A DNA stretch of 64,000 bases from Thiosocius teredinicola (GTDB lineage: Bacteria; Pseudomonadota; Gammaproteobacteria; Chromatiales; Chromatiaceae). The DNA is taken from assembly GCF_002009425.1 (NCBI RefSeq), contig NZ_CP019936.1:3893297-3957296 (forward strand). Reading direction: 5' to 3'. Shown here in pieces: positions 46,188-55,108 of the stretch. Numbering within the stretch: position 1 is the first letter of the stretch; the number at the start of each line of letters is the position of its first letter. The notes under the pieces were generated by a model. The model saw only the letters and a list, made by a program, of their open reading frames with translations, searched no databases and had not been told where the DNA came from. A program made the position numbers and the translations under genes.

Positions 46188-46466
46188 ATGACCTTACGAA
46201 TCGGCCTACCATTCACATTGATCGCTTCGCTGTGCGCTTCAACGGGCGCACTCGCCGACCACAACAGTGTTTGGGGCGAAGGCTGGGCCAACATGCCCAG
46301 CGACATCCACAACACACGTCTCGACACGATGGATGACAATGACGACTTCGTCGAATTCGTACGTATGGGAAGTGATGCGCGGTCTGTCAATCGCTTCGCG
46401 ATCGACAGCGATGCGCGTGTCAGCGAGACACCGACGAATGGGTCATTGCAACGCGGGCAGCGTTGA
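46188..46466 (+). CDS. Small exported protein
   Basis: 92 residues from ATG 46188 (GGGAG 9 nt upstream). A clean signal peptide ends at ALA, and the mature ~69 residues start DHNSVWGEGWANMPSDIHNTRLDTMDDNDDFVEFVRMGSDARSVNRF. No Cys. The ordered look of the mature chain (not low complexity) suggests a conserved small protein, but I recognise no family. It is divergent from the 425-residue exported protein and convergent with the decaheme gene. Confidence 0.65.
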   Translation: MTLRIGLPFTLIASLCASTGALADHNSVWGEGWANMPSDIHNTRLDTMDDNDDFVEFVRMGSDARSVNRFAIDSDARVSETPTNGSLQRGQR

Positions 46467-46490
46467 CACCACCGACAGCCCGACCGGATG

Positions 46491-46524
46491 GAAACAGGCG
46501 CAGCACGGCGCCTGTATTCGTTTC
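46491..46524. terminator. Bidirectional hairpin between convergent genes
   Basis: ACAGGCGC/GCGCCTGT (8 bp, loop AGCACG), extendable by GAAAC/GTTTC arms, lies between the stop at 46466 (+) and the stop at 46530 (-). No long T-run on either side. Confidence 0.5.
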
Positions 46525-46529
46525 AGCAC

Positions 46530-47516
46530 CTAGCGCATGAGCTTGGCGCCCGCCGGGTGATTACTGCCGTGCACCTGGTTATGACAGTTCGAGCAGGCTT
46601 CGCCCAACACAAACCGCGATATGCCGCGCGAGCCCGGCGCCGGGTCCGGTCCCTGGTCGGCTTGACCCGGTTCGCGGAAACTCAAGGCAAGGCGTGAATG
46701 CCGGGCATGCGGCCCCAAGGGATTGTTGGCCAGCGCGGTCGGCTCGTGACACGACTGGCACAGATGTGGTTCACGCCGGCTGAGCATACCTTGATGGATC
46801 GACCCGTGCGCATCGTGACACAACAGGCAATCTTCACTGGCGGGCTGATGCTCCCACAAAAACGGGCCGCGCTTCTCGGCATGGCATTCATAACACACCT
46901 CGTTCACCGAGAATGCCTTCAGGCCGGCATCTCCCGGGCCGCCGTGAGCGCCATGACAATCGGTACACGCCATCTCGCCCTCGCGTAACGGATGGCCATA
47001 GGGTTTATGACTCTTGGCACGCATCTCCGCGTGGCAGTCGAAGCACACCTGCTGCTGCGACGACCGCTCGACGACATCATCGGGCGAGTGTATGCGGTGA
47101 CATCCCACACATCCGACCTCTTCGAGATCGTGACCGCTCCCGGGCCAATGAATCATCTCACTGGTCTTGTGGCACCCCAGGCACACCGCATTCTGTTCAG
47201 CAACAGACAGGGTCGTGACCTTGCCAAAGGTCTGCGCCCCGTCCTGCCCACCCTGTTTGCCGGCCGACAGCACATGTTCTTCCAGCTCACCATGACAGGT
47301 CGAGCACTCGTGTACGCTGGCTGGCGTTCGCGGATCACCCGACATCCAATGCGGCGTATTGCGGATCGCGTCGTACTGCGCGCGGTGACACCCGAGGCAG
47401 ACCTCCAGCCGGATTCGCTGTTGTTGTTTCTCGCTCATCCCTTCGGCGCTTTGCGCCAGCGAGGGCTGAACCCACAGGCACGCCGCAATCAACACCCACC
47501 AAGCAGACCTGGTCAC
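46530..47516 (-). CDS. Decaheme c-type cytochrome, DmsE/MtrA family
   Basis: 328 residues from GTG 47516 with GAGAGGTG upstream. A Sec signal peptide (ends SLAQ) is followed by ten CxxCH motifs: CLGCH, CSTCH, CLGCH, CVGCH, CFDCH, CTDCH, CYECH, CLLCH, CQSCH and CSNCH. Length and heme count match DmsE/MtrA/PioA, the periplasmic wire that inserts into an MtrB-type porin. Electrons would pass between periplasm and cell exterior. It is 44 bp downstream of the octaheme gene, same strand, probably one operon. Confidence 0.92.
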   Translation of the reverse strand: MTRSAWWVLIAACLWVQPSLAQSAEGMSEKQQQRIRLEVCLGCHRAQYDAIRNTPHWMSGDPRTPASVHECSTCHGELEEHVLSAGKQGGQDGAQTFGKVTTLSVAEQNAVCLGCHKTSEMIHWPGSGHDLEEVGCVGCHRIHSPDDVVERSSQQQVCFDCHAEMRAKSHKPYGHPLREGEMACTDCHGAHGGPGDAGLKAFSVNEVCYECHAEKRGPFLWEHQPASEDCLLCHDAHGSIHQGMLSRREPHLCQSCHEPTALANNPLGPHARHSRLALSFREPGQADQGPDPAPGSRGISRFVLGEACSNCHNQVHGSNHPAGAKLMR

Positions 47517-47560
47517 TTGCCTTCACCTCTCGCCAACAGTTTCATGACTTGCCTCCGAGA

Positions 47561-49000
47561 TCACCGGTCCAACGGGAAACGCGCCTGTCCTGGTACGTAT
47601 AGCGGGTCTGCATCATAGCCGAGCTCTTTCCAAGGCAGACGCTTCTGCGTCGGACCGTGGCAATCCCTGCAACCCAAGGCGTTGTCGGCAGGCGCCACCA
47701 TGTGATTGATGCGGATATACATCAGGCTGTCGATAAAGCCATATTGCCCGCTGTAGTCCAAACCGCGTGCCTGCATACCGAGCCGCGATGCGGTATCCCA
47801 ATCCAGTGTGTAGACAAACCCGTCATCACCAACGAGATGCGGGTTTATGAGGTAGCGATGTACCTTATCGAAGATCTGTCTGCCTCGGTTGAGCTTGAAA
47901 GGATAGATTTTCGCCTCCGGATCCGACCTGTCGCCGACCGGCCAATTCAACACCAATTCGTCGCCTTGGGGGATATCTTCACCCCAACGATGCACGCCGG
48001 TTTTGCCATTGAACCAGCGATAGGCCGGAACAATATTTCTTTCCCATCTGAAACGCCCTTTGACCGGCACATACAGGGGCTTGCCGTCATCCCGCACCTC
48101 GGATTCAGGTTTGGTGCCGGCTGCGGACCAGTCCCAGTATGTCTTGGTCGCCTCGCCCTTGGCGAAGATCGGTATATGGCATGTCTGGCATGCCACGCTC
48201 AACGCATGCTGATCCAGCAAGGCATGCTTGTGCAGCGGTTTGCCCTGGTGGCAGTCGGTGCACGCCACCGCGTTGGTACCACCGGGCGAGACCGCCATGC
48301 TGCGACCGGGGATCTCATGCCGTTCGGTCTTATGGCATTGCTGGCAGCGAAAGTTGAGGCCGTCAGACGCCATGTGCACATCGATGGCTGCATCAGCGTC
48401 GATCAGGAGTTTCTCGAGATCGCCGTGTTTCACCGCATGCGCACCTCCACCGTAGAAGTGGCAGGCGCCGCAGTTGGCCCGACCCGGCGATCCGACATTG
48501 CGCGCGACGAATTCAAAGTCGGTCGCCGGGTCGGCCATCCCGCCATCGCCGCCGATGCGTTTGTAGGTGCCGGTCGTATCATGGCAGACGAGGCAATCGA
48601 TACGCGACGGGTCGTCGAAGTCGAACGCGTCGTCTTTCCATCCGTAGCCGATATGGCATTCAGTGCATTTACTGAGATTGGATGCCACGCCATAACAGAA
48701 ATTGTTGATTGCGTGACGCTTGCCGGCCGCGATGCTGCCCCGCCCGTAAACCTCCTGATTGACCGACCAGGTCCAGTGAGACGTCTGCATCACGTCGTGC
48801 GCAGCCTGCTCATGACAATCCAGACAGGTATCCGTCACATCCGGACCATCGGCAAAAGGACCTTCTATCTGCGCATGCTCTTCGATGATGGGTCGCGGTT
48901 GTTGTGCCGCGCCCTGCTCATCACCTGAAGCAAAACCGCTCAACGCCATCACAAGGCCCAGCAAGGCCAGTTCGTGGGTAGATGACTTTCGGCTATGCAT
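47561..49000 (-). CDS. Octaheme c-type cytochrome, tetrathionate reductase (OTR) family
   Basis: 479 residues with a signal peptide and eight CxxCH motifs (CLDCH, CTECH, CLVCH, CGACH, CQQCH, CTDCH, CQTCH, CRDCH). The sequence around NFCYGVASNLSKCTECHIGYGWKD and DCLVCHDTTGTYKR is typical of octaheme OTR proteins, which reduce tetrathionate, nitrite or hydroxylamine in vitro. The physiological substrate is usually unknown. It is periplasmic and divergent from the outer-membrane barrel gene across a 294-bp promoter region. Confidence 0.9.
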   Translation of the reverse strand: MHSRKSSTHELALLGLVMALSGFASGDEQGAAQQPRPIIEEHAQIEGPFADGPDVTDTCLDCHEQAAHDVMQTSHWTWSVNQEVYGRGSIAAGKRHAINNFCYGVASNLSKCTECHIGYGWKDDAFDFDDPSRIDCLVCHDTTGTYKRIGGDGGMADPATDFEFVARNVGSPGRANCGACHFYGGGAHAVKHGDLEKLLIDADAAIDVHMASDGLNFRCQQCHKTERHEIPGRSMAVSPGGTNAVACTDCHQGKPLHKHALLDQHALSVACQTCHIPIFAKGEATKTYWDWSAAGTKPESEVRDDGKPLYVPVKGRFRWERNIVPAYRWFNGKTGVHRWGEDIPQGDELVLNWPVGDRSDPEAKIYPFKLNRGRQIFDKVHRYLINPHLVGDDGFVYTLDWDTASRLGMQARGLDYSGQYGFIDSLMYIRINHMVAPADNALGCRDCHGPTQKRLPWKELGYDADPLYVPGQARFPLDR

Positions 49001-49085
49001 GTCGCCCTCGGCGTCATGTCGTTATGTACTTCTATTAAAACCATATGCCTGATGCACGCACTTCACAACGCCAAAAAAAACGGCT

Positions 49086-49145
49086 GAAACAATTGGAAAC
49101 ATTTGAGCGTTGGCTGCGTACGGGGCGCTATTTCCTACTGAAACA
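49086..49145. promoter_or_regulatory. Phased GAAACA direct repeats
   Basis: GAAACA starts at 49086, 49096 and 49140, spaced 10 and 44 bp. The block GAAACAATTGG-ACAT here matches 46045-46062 at nearly every position. It lies in the divergent promoter region between the octaheme (start 49000) and barrel (start 49295) genes. Likely response regulator sites (inference). Confidence 0.6.
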
Positions 49146-49294
49146 AATTGCCAACTGTTTTGACGTTGAACAAATATTGTTCGACTGGGAGGTTCACAAT
49201 CGGAGTAGACGGTAGTACGCGAGCTTGCAATGAAAGAACAATAAGAACAACCACAACCCGAAACACTGAACAACAGGTTGACGGGGCCAGCACA

Positions 49295-52200
49295 ATGAAG
49301 AAAACAGCAACGCGCTCACCAAGGCCAACCCAGCAATGGCGATCCGGCTTGTTGTCACTGATATTGCTATCTGCGCCTGCCCTCGCGACAGACACGGGAG
49401 TTGACACCCTCGTCGAAGCGGACGATGCGAATGAGGTCAGCACACAAGCAAAGAAACCCGGGTACCACACAACGAACTTCCGCTTCAGACCGTCGCTCAG
49501 CCTGACCGAAACCTATGACGACAACATCTTTGCCACCGATACCGGCGAGACGTCCGATTGGATAAGCGTGCTGTCGCCCCAGCTTCGCGTCGATTCAACC
49601 TGGCCCGAGCACTCGCTGAAATTCAATGCGGGTGCCGAGATCGGCCGCTACAAAGAATACGATGCCGAAAACTACCAGGACTACTGGGTCAACCTGGAAG
49701 GGCGATACAACGCGACCGACACGATAGAGCTATTCGGCGGGCTGGGCATGGCGTCAGACCATGAAGGACGCGACTCGCCCGAGGCAGAGATCGCTGGACA
49801 AAGCCCGACCACTTATTCGACGTTGAGCGCCCACGCCGGCGTCAAAACCGTATTCGATGCACTGACGTTACGCACGGGCGCCACGTTTGAACGCGTTGAT
49901 TTCGACAACGTGCCGGCAGCGACCGGCCTGTTGATCAATGACGACCGCGACCGCGATCTGTTCGGCTTGGGTGCTCGTCTGAGTTACGCATTGACCGAGC
50001 AGGATCAGGTCTTTCTTCAGGCGCTCTATGATCGACGCGATTACGACCTGGGTGAAGACATCGCCGGTTTCGACAGAGATTCCGACGGCTATCGCGCGGC
50101 GGTCGGTTTCATCAGCAAGTTCGGCGGCGGCAACAAGGCGGAGGCCTATGTCGGCGTACTCGAACAGAACTATGAAGACGATCGCTTCGACACAGTGCGC
50201 AAACCGGACTTCGGCGGCAAGCTGACGTTGCGCCCGACTCCTGCCACCAAGATCACCGCTAATCTTCAACGAGCACTCAACGAGACCACGCTAACCGGCA
50301 GTCCCGGTTATCTCAGCACCAGCTTGGCCGGTAAGATCGAGTACCGTGTAACGCCGCGCTTCATTCCCTACGCCTCAGTTGCCTACGAAGTTGCCGACTA
50401 CCTGCAATCGGCGCGCGACGACGATTCGTTGTCGGCCGAAGCGGGTCTCAAGTATTTCCTGACCCGCAACACCTATCTCGTGACCGGTGTGCGTCACTAT
50501 GCAAGGGATTCCAACGACGCCGATCGCGTTTCGGGTAGCAACGATTTCACCAAGAACACGCTGTTCCTGACGTTCGCCACGCAAGGCTACCCTCTGTTCG
50601 AGCCCTACATATCCAAGTACCGCACCGAAGGCGAGATCGACGTAGGCGTGCTGTCACTGAGCGACGATGCGTTGTTCTTCGGTCGCTACAACGGCCTCGG
50701 GGATGAAGGCGTTGAGCTGAACGGCGATGTGGATATCCGCAGCACCGACGGCGAGAGCGGCTATGCCCGCTTCAAGGGCGAGAACCTGGGGCTGGACAAC
50801 CGCTCGCTGGAGATCGGCTGGGGCTCGCAGGGCGCGTACGACACATCCATCAACTATCGGCAGATACCGTTCAGACAGTTTTCGGGCCGCAGCATATTCG
50901 ACGGCATCGACAGCGATCAGCTTTCGCTGCCCGACCTGTGGGTAAGCGGCGACAGCACGGCCGACATGACCAACCTGACATCGAGTCTCAAAGAGGTGGA
51001 GATCGGCACCATGCGTAAACGACTGGCGGCCGGTACCAAGGTGTACGCCAGCGACAACCGCTGGACCGCCAAACTGTCGTACCAGACCGAGAGCCAGGAG
51101 GGATTGCGTCAGACCTCAGGGATGATCGGCACCTCGCCCGGCAACGGTCGATCGGTGTTGTTGCCCGAGCCGGTCGACTACACGACCAACACGCTGGATG
51201 CCTCACTCGGCTTCAACGGCGAGCAGACGCAGATGAGCTTTGCATACCACGGCTCGTTCTTCTACGACAGCCTCGAGACGCTCAAATGGGAGAGCCCGTT
51301 CGATGCCACCGGGCCGCGCGGCACTGACGGCGCGATTGCCCTGCCGCCCGACAACCAGTTTCATCAGCTCTCCGTATCCGGTGTCCATGCGCTCTCGAAC
51401 ACCACGCATGTTACGGGCATCGCCTCGGTCGGCGTCATGTTGCAGGATGAAGATTTTCTGCCGGATACCGTCGATCCCGCACTCACCGCCCACAACTTGC
51501 CGCGCAGCTCGCTGGACGGCGAAATCTACCTGTACAACGCCAGCCTGGCGGTAACATCGCGACCGCTACGCGGCCTGGACCTGAAAGCCTCTTACCGCAT
51601 GCAGAAGCGCGACAACCAGACATCCAGCGACAGCTACACCTACTATGTCAACGACAGTTTCGGCGGATTGACCAATTCGCCGCAGACGAGCACCAATCAA
51701 CCGTACAGCTACGATAAGCGCACCGCCAAACTGCATGCCGGCTATCGGTTACACCGCAAGGCGCGTCTCAGCGGCGAAGTCAGTCGTGAAACCATGGAGC
51801 GCTCACCGTCCGAGGTCGACAAGACCACGGAAGATCAGGGAAAACTCAAGCTACGTCTGTCCGCCCTCGACAACCTGCACGTCTCGCTCAGCGGCGGCCT
51901 GTCCGCGCGCATCGGCTCGGATTACGAGCCGATCGCAGGCGAAAACCCCTTGCTGCGCAAATACAATATCTCGGACCGCGATCGCAAAACCCAGGGACTC
52001 GACATCTCGTGGCAACCCACCGATCGACTCGCGCTCAGCGCCAACCTGTCACTGTCTGACGACGACTACGACGATACCCGGGTAGGTCTGCGGGATGCAC
52101 AATCGACATCCTTGACCCTGGATGCCGCGTACAACCCTAACCAGGATCTGACCACCTACGCCTTCATCGGTCGCGAGATCTATGAATCGCGTCAGGCCGG

Positions 52201-52609
52201 CAGCCAGGTGCCCGACGAACCGGATTGGTTCGTGCGCAACGAGGATACGGTCGACTCCATCGGGCTGGGCGTGCGCTGGAAGAAGGATTACCGCACCGAG
52301 ATCGGCGCCGACTATGTACTGAGCGACTCGACCGGCAAGATCGATATCCGAAGCAACAATACGCTGCCTCCCGTCACACTATTTCCCGATCTCAAGGCCA
52401 AGCAACAAAGCCTGCGGTTGTATGCCGAACGCGAGATTCGCAAGAACACCAAGCTGCGGCTCGACTACCGCTATGAAAAGTACGACGCGGACGACTGGTC
52501 GATCGACGGTGTGAACGCCGATTCGATTCCCGAGGTACTGCTGCTCGACGAAGATAACCCGAGCTACGATCAACATATCATCGGCCTGTCGATCTCGGTC
52601 AGGTTCTGA
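49295..52609 (+). CDS. Outer-membrane double beta-barrel: BBP2-type barrel fused to MtrB/PioB-type porin
   Basis: 1104 residues from ATG 49295 (MKKTATRSPRP...), signal peptide ending at ALA near residue 32. Residues ~58-430 match the BBP2 outer-membrane barrel pattern (FRFRPSLSLTETYDDNIFATD, SDWISVLSPQLRVDSTW, amphipathic strands). Residues ~446-1104 match MtrB/PioB decaheme-associated barrels (GEIDVGVLSLSDDALFFGRYNGL, EPVDYTTNTLDASLGFNGEQTQMSFAYHGSFFYDS) and end in the expected Phe (SVRF). MtrB normally forms a ~26-strand sleeve around MtrA. No CxxC is seen near the MtrB N-terminus. The fusion of two barrel types is unusual. Confidence 0.85.
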   Translation: MKKTATRSPRPTQQWRSGLLSLILLSAPALATDTGVDTLVEADDANEVSTQAKKPGYHTTNFRFRPSLSLTETYDDNIFATDTGETSDWISVLSPQLRVDSTWPEHSLKFNAGAEIGRYKEYDAENYQDYWVNLEGRYNATDTIELFGGLGMASDHEGRDSPEAEIAGQSPTTYSTLSAHAGVKTVFDALTLRTGATFERVDFDNVPAATGLLINDDRDRDLFGLGARLSYALTEQDQVFLQALYDRRDYDLGEDIAGFDRDSDGYRAAVGFISKFGGGNKAEAYVGVLEQNYEDDRFDTVRKPDFGGKLTLRPTPATKITANLQRALNETTLTGSPGYLSTSLAGKIEYRVTPRFIPYASVAYEVADYLQSARDDDSLSAEAGLKYFLTRNTYLVTGVRHYARDSNDADRVSGSNDFTKNTLFLTFATQGYPLFEPYISKYRTEGEIDVGVLSLSDDALFFGRYNGLGDEGVELNGDVDIRSTDGESGYARFKGENLGLDNRSLEIGWGSQGAYDTSINYRQIPFRQFSGRSIFDGIDSDQLSLPDLWVSGDSTADMTNLTSSLKEVEIGTMRKRLAAGTKVYASDNRWTAKLSYQTESQEGLRQTSGMIGTSPGNGRSVLLPEPVDYTTNTLDASLGFNGEQTQMSFAYHGSFFYDSLETLKWESPFDATGPRGTDGAIALPPDNQFHQLSVSGVHALSNTTHVTGIASVGVMLQDEDFLPDTVDPALTAHNLPRSSLDGEIYLYNASLAVTSRPLRGLDLKASYRMQKRDNQTSSDSYTYYVNDSFGGLTNSPQTSTNQPYSYDKRTAKLHAGYRLHRKARLSGEVSRETMERSPSEVDKTTEDQGKLKLRLSALDNLHVSLSGGLSARIGSDYEPIAGENPLLRKYNISDRDRKTQGLDISWQPTDRLALSANLSLSDDDYDDTRVGLRDAQSTSLTLDAAYNPNQDLTTYAFIGREIYESRQAGSQVPDEPDWFVRNEDTVDSIGLGVRWKKDYRTEIGADYVLSDSTGKIDIRSNNTLPPVTLFPDLKAKQQSLRLYAEREIRKNTKLRLDYRYEKYDADDWSIDGVNADSIPEVLLLDEDNPSYDQHIIGLSISVRF

Positions 52610-52894
52610 GTGCGGCCAACGCTGCCGGGATCACCGAGGTCAGGCGACTACACGTATCGCGTCGGCCTTCCTCTTGCCGGCGACCATTGCCGCAAGCCTC
52701 CACGCCCCCGGTGGCGCTGCATGTCTCAGCGCGCCTTGTCTTCCCCGGCGTCGCTTCTACTTCGCGAAACCAGGCTTGATATTCGGCGATTCAGACACGG
52801 CCCGCCGAAGTACGCACGAAAATCTTCTTGACTGAGCCTGGCAAAACGGCTATTTCTGTAATAACAGAAATTACCGAAAGATCGAATTTAGACG
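52610..52894. other. 285-bp intergenic region after the double-barrel gene
   Basis: No gene with support. It holds the palindromic operator at 52852-52871 close to the regulator gene; the remainder shows no clear structure. Confidence 0.5.
52852..52871. promoter_or_regulatory. Inverted-repeat operator, copy 1
   Basis: ATTTCTGT-AATA-ACAGAAAT, perfect 8-bp arms, 23 bp ahead of the GbsR/MarR-type regulator gene. The same arms recur at 53435-53454. The position predicts autoregulation. Confidence 0.75.
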
Positions 52895-53410
52895 ATGAAA
52901 CTCTCGTCCACCATGGAACGCTTCGTCATGCACTGGGGTGAAATGGGCAGCCGCTGGGGCGTCAACCGCACCGTGGCGCAGATCCATGCCCTGCTGTTCC
53001 TCAGCGAGGCGCCGCTGCATGCCGAAGAGATATCGGAAACGCTCGGCGTGGCGCGGTCGAACGTCAGCACCAGCCTGCGCGAACTGCAAAGCTGGGAGCT
53101 TGTGCACATCGTGCATATGAAAGGCGACCGGCGCGACCACTTCGAGGCGCAGCACGACGTGCGCGAGATCTTCCGCACCGTCGCCGAAGGCCGTAAACGC
53201 CGCGAGATCGATCCGACGCTGACCACATTGCGCGCCTGTGTGTCGGAGGCCGGCGGCGAAACGCCCAAGGTCGCCCGCGGCCGGATGAAAGATACGCTGG
53301 ACTTCATGGAACTGATGGCCAACGTGTTTGAAGAGGTCAAGGCATTGCCGAACGCCGGATTGACGCAATGGCTGAAAACCAGTTTGAAGGCCAAAAAACT
53401 GCTGAGCTGA
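52895..53410 (+). CDS. GbsR/MarR-type winged-helix regulator
   Basis: 171 residues from ATG 52895. The helix-turn-helix QIHALLFLSEAPLHAEEISETLGVARSNVSTSLRELQSWELVHIVHMKGDRRDHFEAQHDVREIFRTVAEGRKRREI is typical of the GbsR subgroup of MarR-like regulators. Ligand unknown. Identical palindromes flank it, before its own gene and before the next operon, so it probably represses both. Confidence 0.88.
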   Translation: MKLSSTMERFVMHWGEMGSRWGVNRTVAQIHALLFLSEAPLHAEEISETLGVARSNVSTSLRELQSWELVHIVHMKGDRRDHFEAQHDVREIFRTVAEGRKRREIDPTLTTLRACVSEAGGETPKVARGRMKDTLDFMELMANVFEEVKALPNAGLTQWLKTSLKAKKLLS

Positions 53411-53434
53411 GCGCCGGCGTTTTTTTGCACTTTA

Positions 53435-53454
53435 ATTTCTGTCATTACAGAAAT
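53435..53454. promoter_or_regulatory. Inverted-repeat operator, copy 2
   Basis: ATTTCTGT-CATT-ACAGAAAT, the same 8-bp arms and 4-bp spacing as at 52852-52871. It lies 28 bp ahead of the start of the small membrane protein gene that opens the next operon. Confidence 0.75.
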
Positions 53455-53482
53455 ATTGGAAAGTAAAGAAGGAAGCAACACG

Positions 53483-53830
53483 ATGAGCGAATTGAACCTG
53501 ATGATATTCAGCATGGCAGCCAGCGTTACAGTGAGTCTGTCGATGTGGGCATGGATGAAATCCGCCTTGAACGCCCTGCTCGATCAACTGTGCGACCGGG
53601 GAGGCAGCACCGAGTTCTGGTCGCGCTACACCTTCCTGATGTTGTTGATCGCGCCGCTATCGCTTGCCGTTATCTTCAGCCCATCGTCCACCGTGGGCAT
53701 CGCCGACGCCATCCGCCAGATCGTGCTCGCCGTGTTGCTCGGCAACTTCATCGGCTTCGCGCTGATCGGCCGCAGCCTGCTCAAAGCGGTTCGACTCAAG
53801 CCGTTCAACCTGCCCAAAGAGGTGGCATGA
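53483..53830 (+). CDS. Small membrane protein, family not recognised
   Basis: 115 residues from ATG 53483 (GAAGGAAG upstream). Three predicted membrane helices (~5-28, ~50-70, ~78-100) and a short basic C-terminus. No motif known to me. It opens the operon controlled by the palindrome at 53435 and overlaps the next gene (ATGA). Confidence 0.75.
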   Translation: MSELNLMIFSMAASVTVSLSMWAWMKSALNALLDQLCDRGGSTEFWSRYTFLMLLIAPLSLAVIFSPSSTVGIADAIRQIVLAVLLGNFIGFALIGRSLLKAVRLKPFNLPKEVA

Positions 53831-55107
53831 TGCGCGTACTCGTCACCGGAGCCAGCGGATTCATCGGCAGCGCCGTGGTCGACGCCCTGGCGGCACGCGG
53901 CCATGACGTCGTCGCCTGCGTTCACCGCAAGCCGGTTGTGCCCGGTGTCGGCTCGCTCCGCCACCTTGAAGTCGATTTCATGCAGGACCAGGACGAGCAA
54001 ACCTGGTTGCCGCGGCTGTTGAACGTCGATGTCGTGATCAACGCCGTGGGCATCCTGCGCGAGACGCGCACACAATCGTTCGAGGCATTGCACTACCGTG
54101 CACCCGCAGCGCTGTTTCGTGCCTGCGACAAGGCGGGCGTGGCGCGCTGTATCCAGATCTCTGCGCTGGGGGCAGATGCCGATGCGAGCAGCGCCTACCA
54201 TCAGAGCAAACACGCGGCCGACAAAGTTTTGCAGGGATGCAGCAACGCCGGCTGGACCATCGTTCAGCCGTCGCTGGTGATGGCGCCGGAGAGCCCCAGC
54301 ACGCAGTTGTTCGCTACCCTCGCCAGCCTGCCGCTAATCCCGCTGGTCGGTCGCGGCAATCAGCAACTGCAACCGATACATCGCGACGACCTGGTCGAGA
54401 TGATCGTCGGCATGGTCGAGTCCGACCGGGCCATGCAACAGATCGTAACCGCGGTCGGCGCCGAACCGGTGACGCTGCGCACGCTGCTCATGCAGTTGCG
54501 TCGCAGCATGCGCATGCGCGACGGGCTGGTGATTCCTATACCCGTTCCGGTGATTCGCCTCGTGGCATGGGCCGGCGACATCAGCGGCATGGGGGCCTTG
54601 AGTGGCGAGACACTTGGAATGCTGCTCAAAGGCAATAGCGCCGATGCACACGATACGCGCTGCGTGCTCGGCAGACCGCCGCGCGCACTGCCGCAGTTCT
54701 TTTCGCCCGCTAACGTCGTCCGATTGCGCGAGCAAGCGGTAAGGAGTTGGACGCAGCCGGTACTGTTGCTGGCACTGGCAGCGATGTGGGTTTCGGCCGG
54801 TGTTGTGAGCTGGCTGTATGCGCAAGACAGCGGCGTGGCGCTGCTGCGCGATCTCGGCCTACCGGCCAACGCGGCGCAGCCGGCGTTCGCCGCTGCCTGC
54901 ATCACCGACGTGATGCTCGGCATGCTGACACTGCTGCGCCCCGGTCGCCGTCTGTGGCTGGCACAGATCGCCGTCATCGGCTTTTATACCGCTGCGCTGA
55001 CGATCGTCGCACCGCAGCTGTGGACCGACCCCTTCGGCAGCCTGGTGAAGAACCTGCCGATCGTCGCGATGTTGCTGTTGCTGTCGGCTTCGGCAAGCGA
55101 GGCGTGA
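53827..55107 (+). CDS. SDR-family NAD(P)-binding protein with DoxX-like membrane domain
   Basis: 426 residues from ATG 53827 (a second ATG follows directly). Residues 1-290 are an atypical SDR (VLVTGASGFIGSAVVDAL, VVINAVGILRETRTQSF, YHQSKHAADKVL). Residues ~300-426 hold four membrane helices of DoxX-like type. Such fusions are widespread and uncharacterised. The substrate is unknown. Confidence 0.85.
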   Translation: MMRVLVTGASGFIGSAVVDALAARGHDVVACVHRKPVVPGVGSLRHLEVDFMQDQDEQTWLPRLLNVDVVINAVGILRETRTQSFEALHYRAPAALFRACDKAGVARCIQISALGADADASSAYHQSKHAADKVLQGCSNAGWTIVQPSLVMAPESPSTQLFATLASLPLIPLVGRGNQQLQPIHRDDLVEMIVGMVESDRAMQQIVTAVGAEPVTLRTLLMQLRRSMRMRDGLVIPIPVPVIRLVAWAGDISGMGALSGETLGMLLKGNSADAHDTRCVLGRPPRALPQFFSPANVVRLREQAVRSWTQPVLLLALAAMWVSAGVVSWLYAQDSGVALLRDLGLPANAAQPAFAAACITDVMLGMLTLLRPGRRLWLAQIAVIGFYTAALTIVAPQLWTDPFGSLVKNLPIVAMLLLLSASASEA

Positions 55108-55108
55108 C

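Noticed and set aside
47657-48928. 423-residue plus-strand frame opposite the octaheme gene
   Set aside because: Antisense shadow; the eight CxxCH motifs on the minus strand prove the coding strand.
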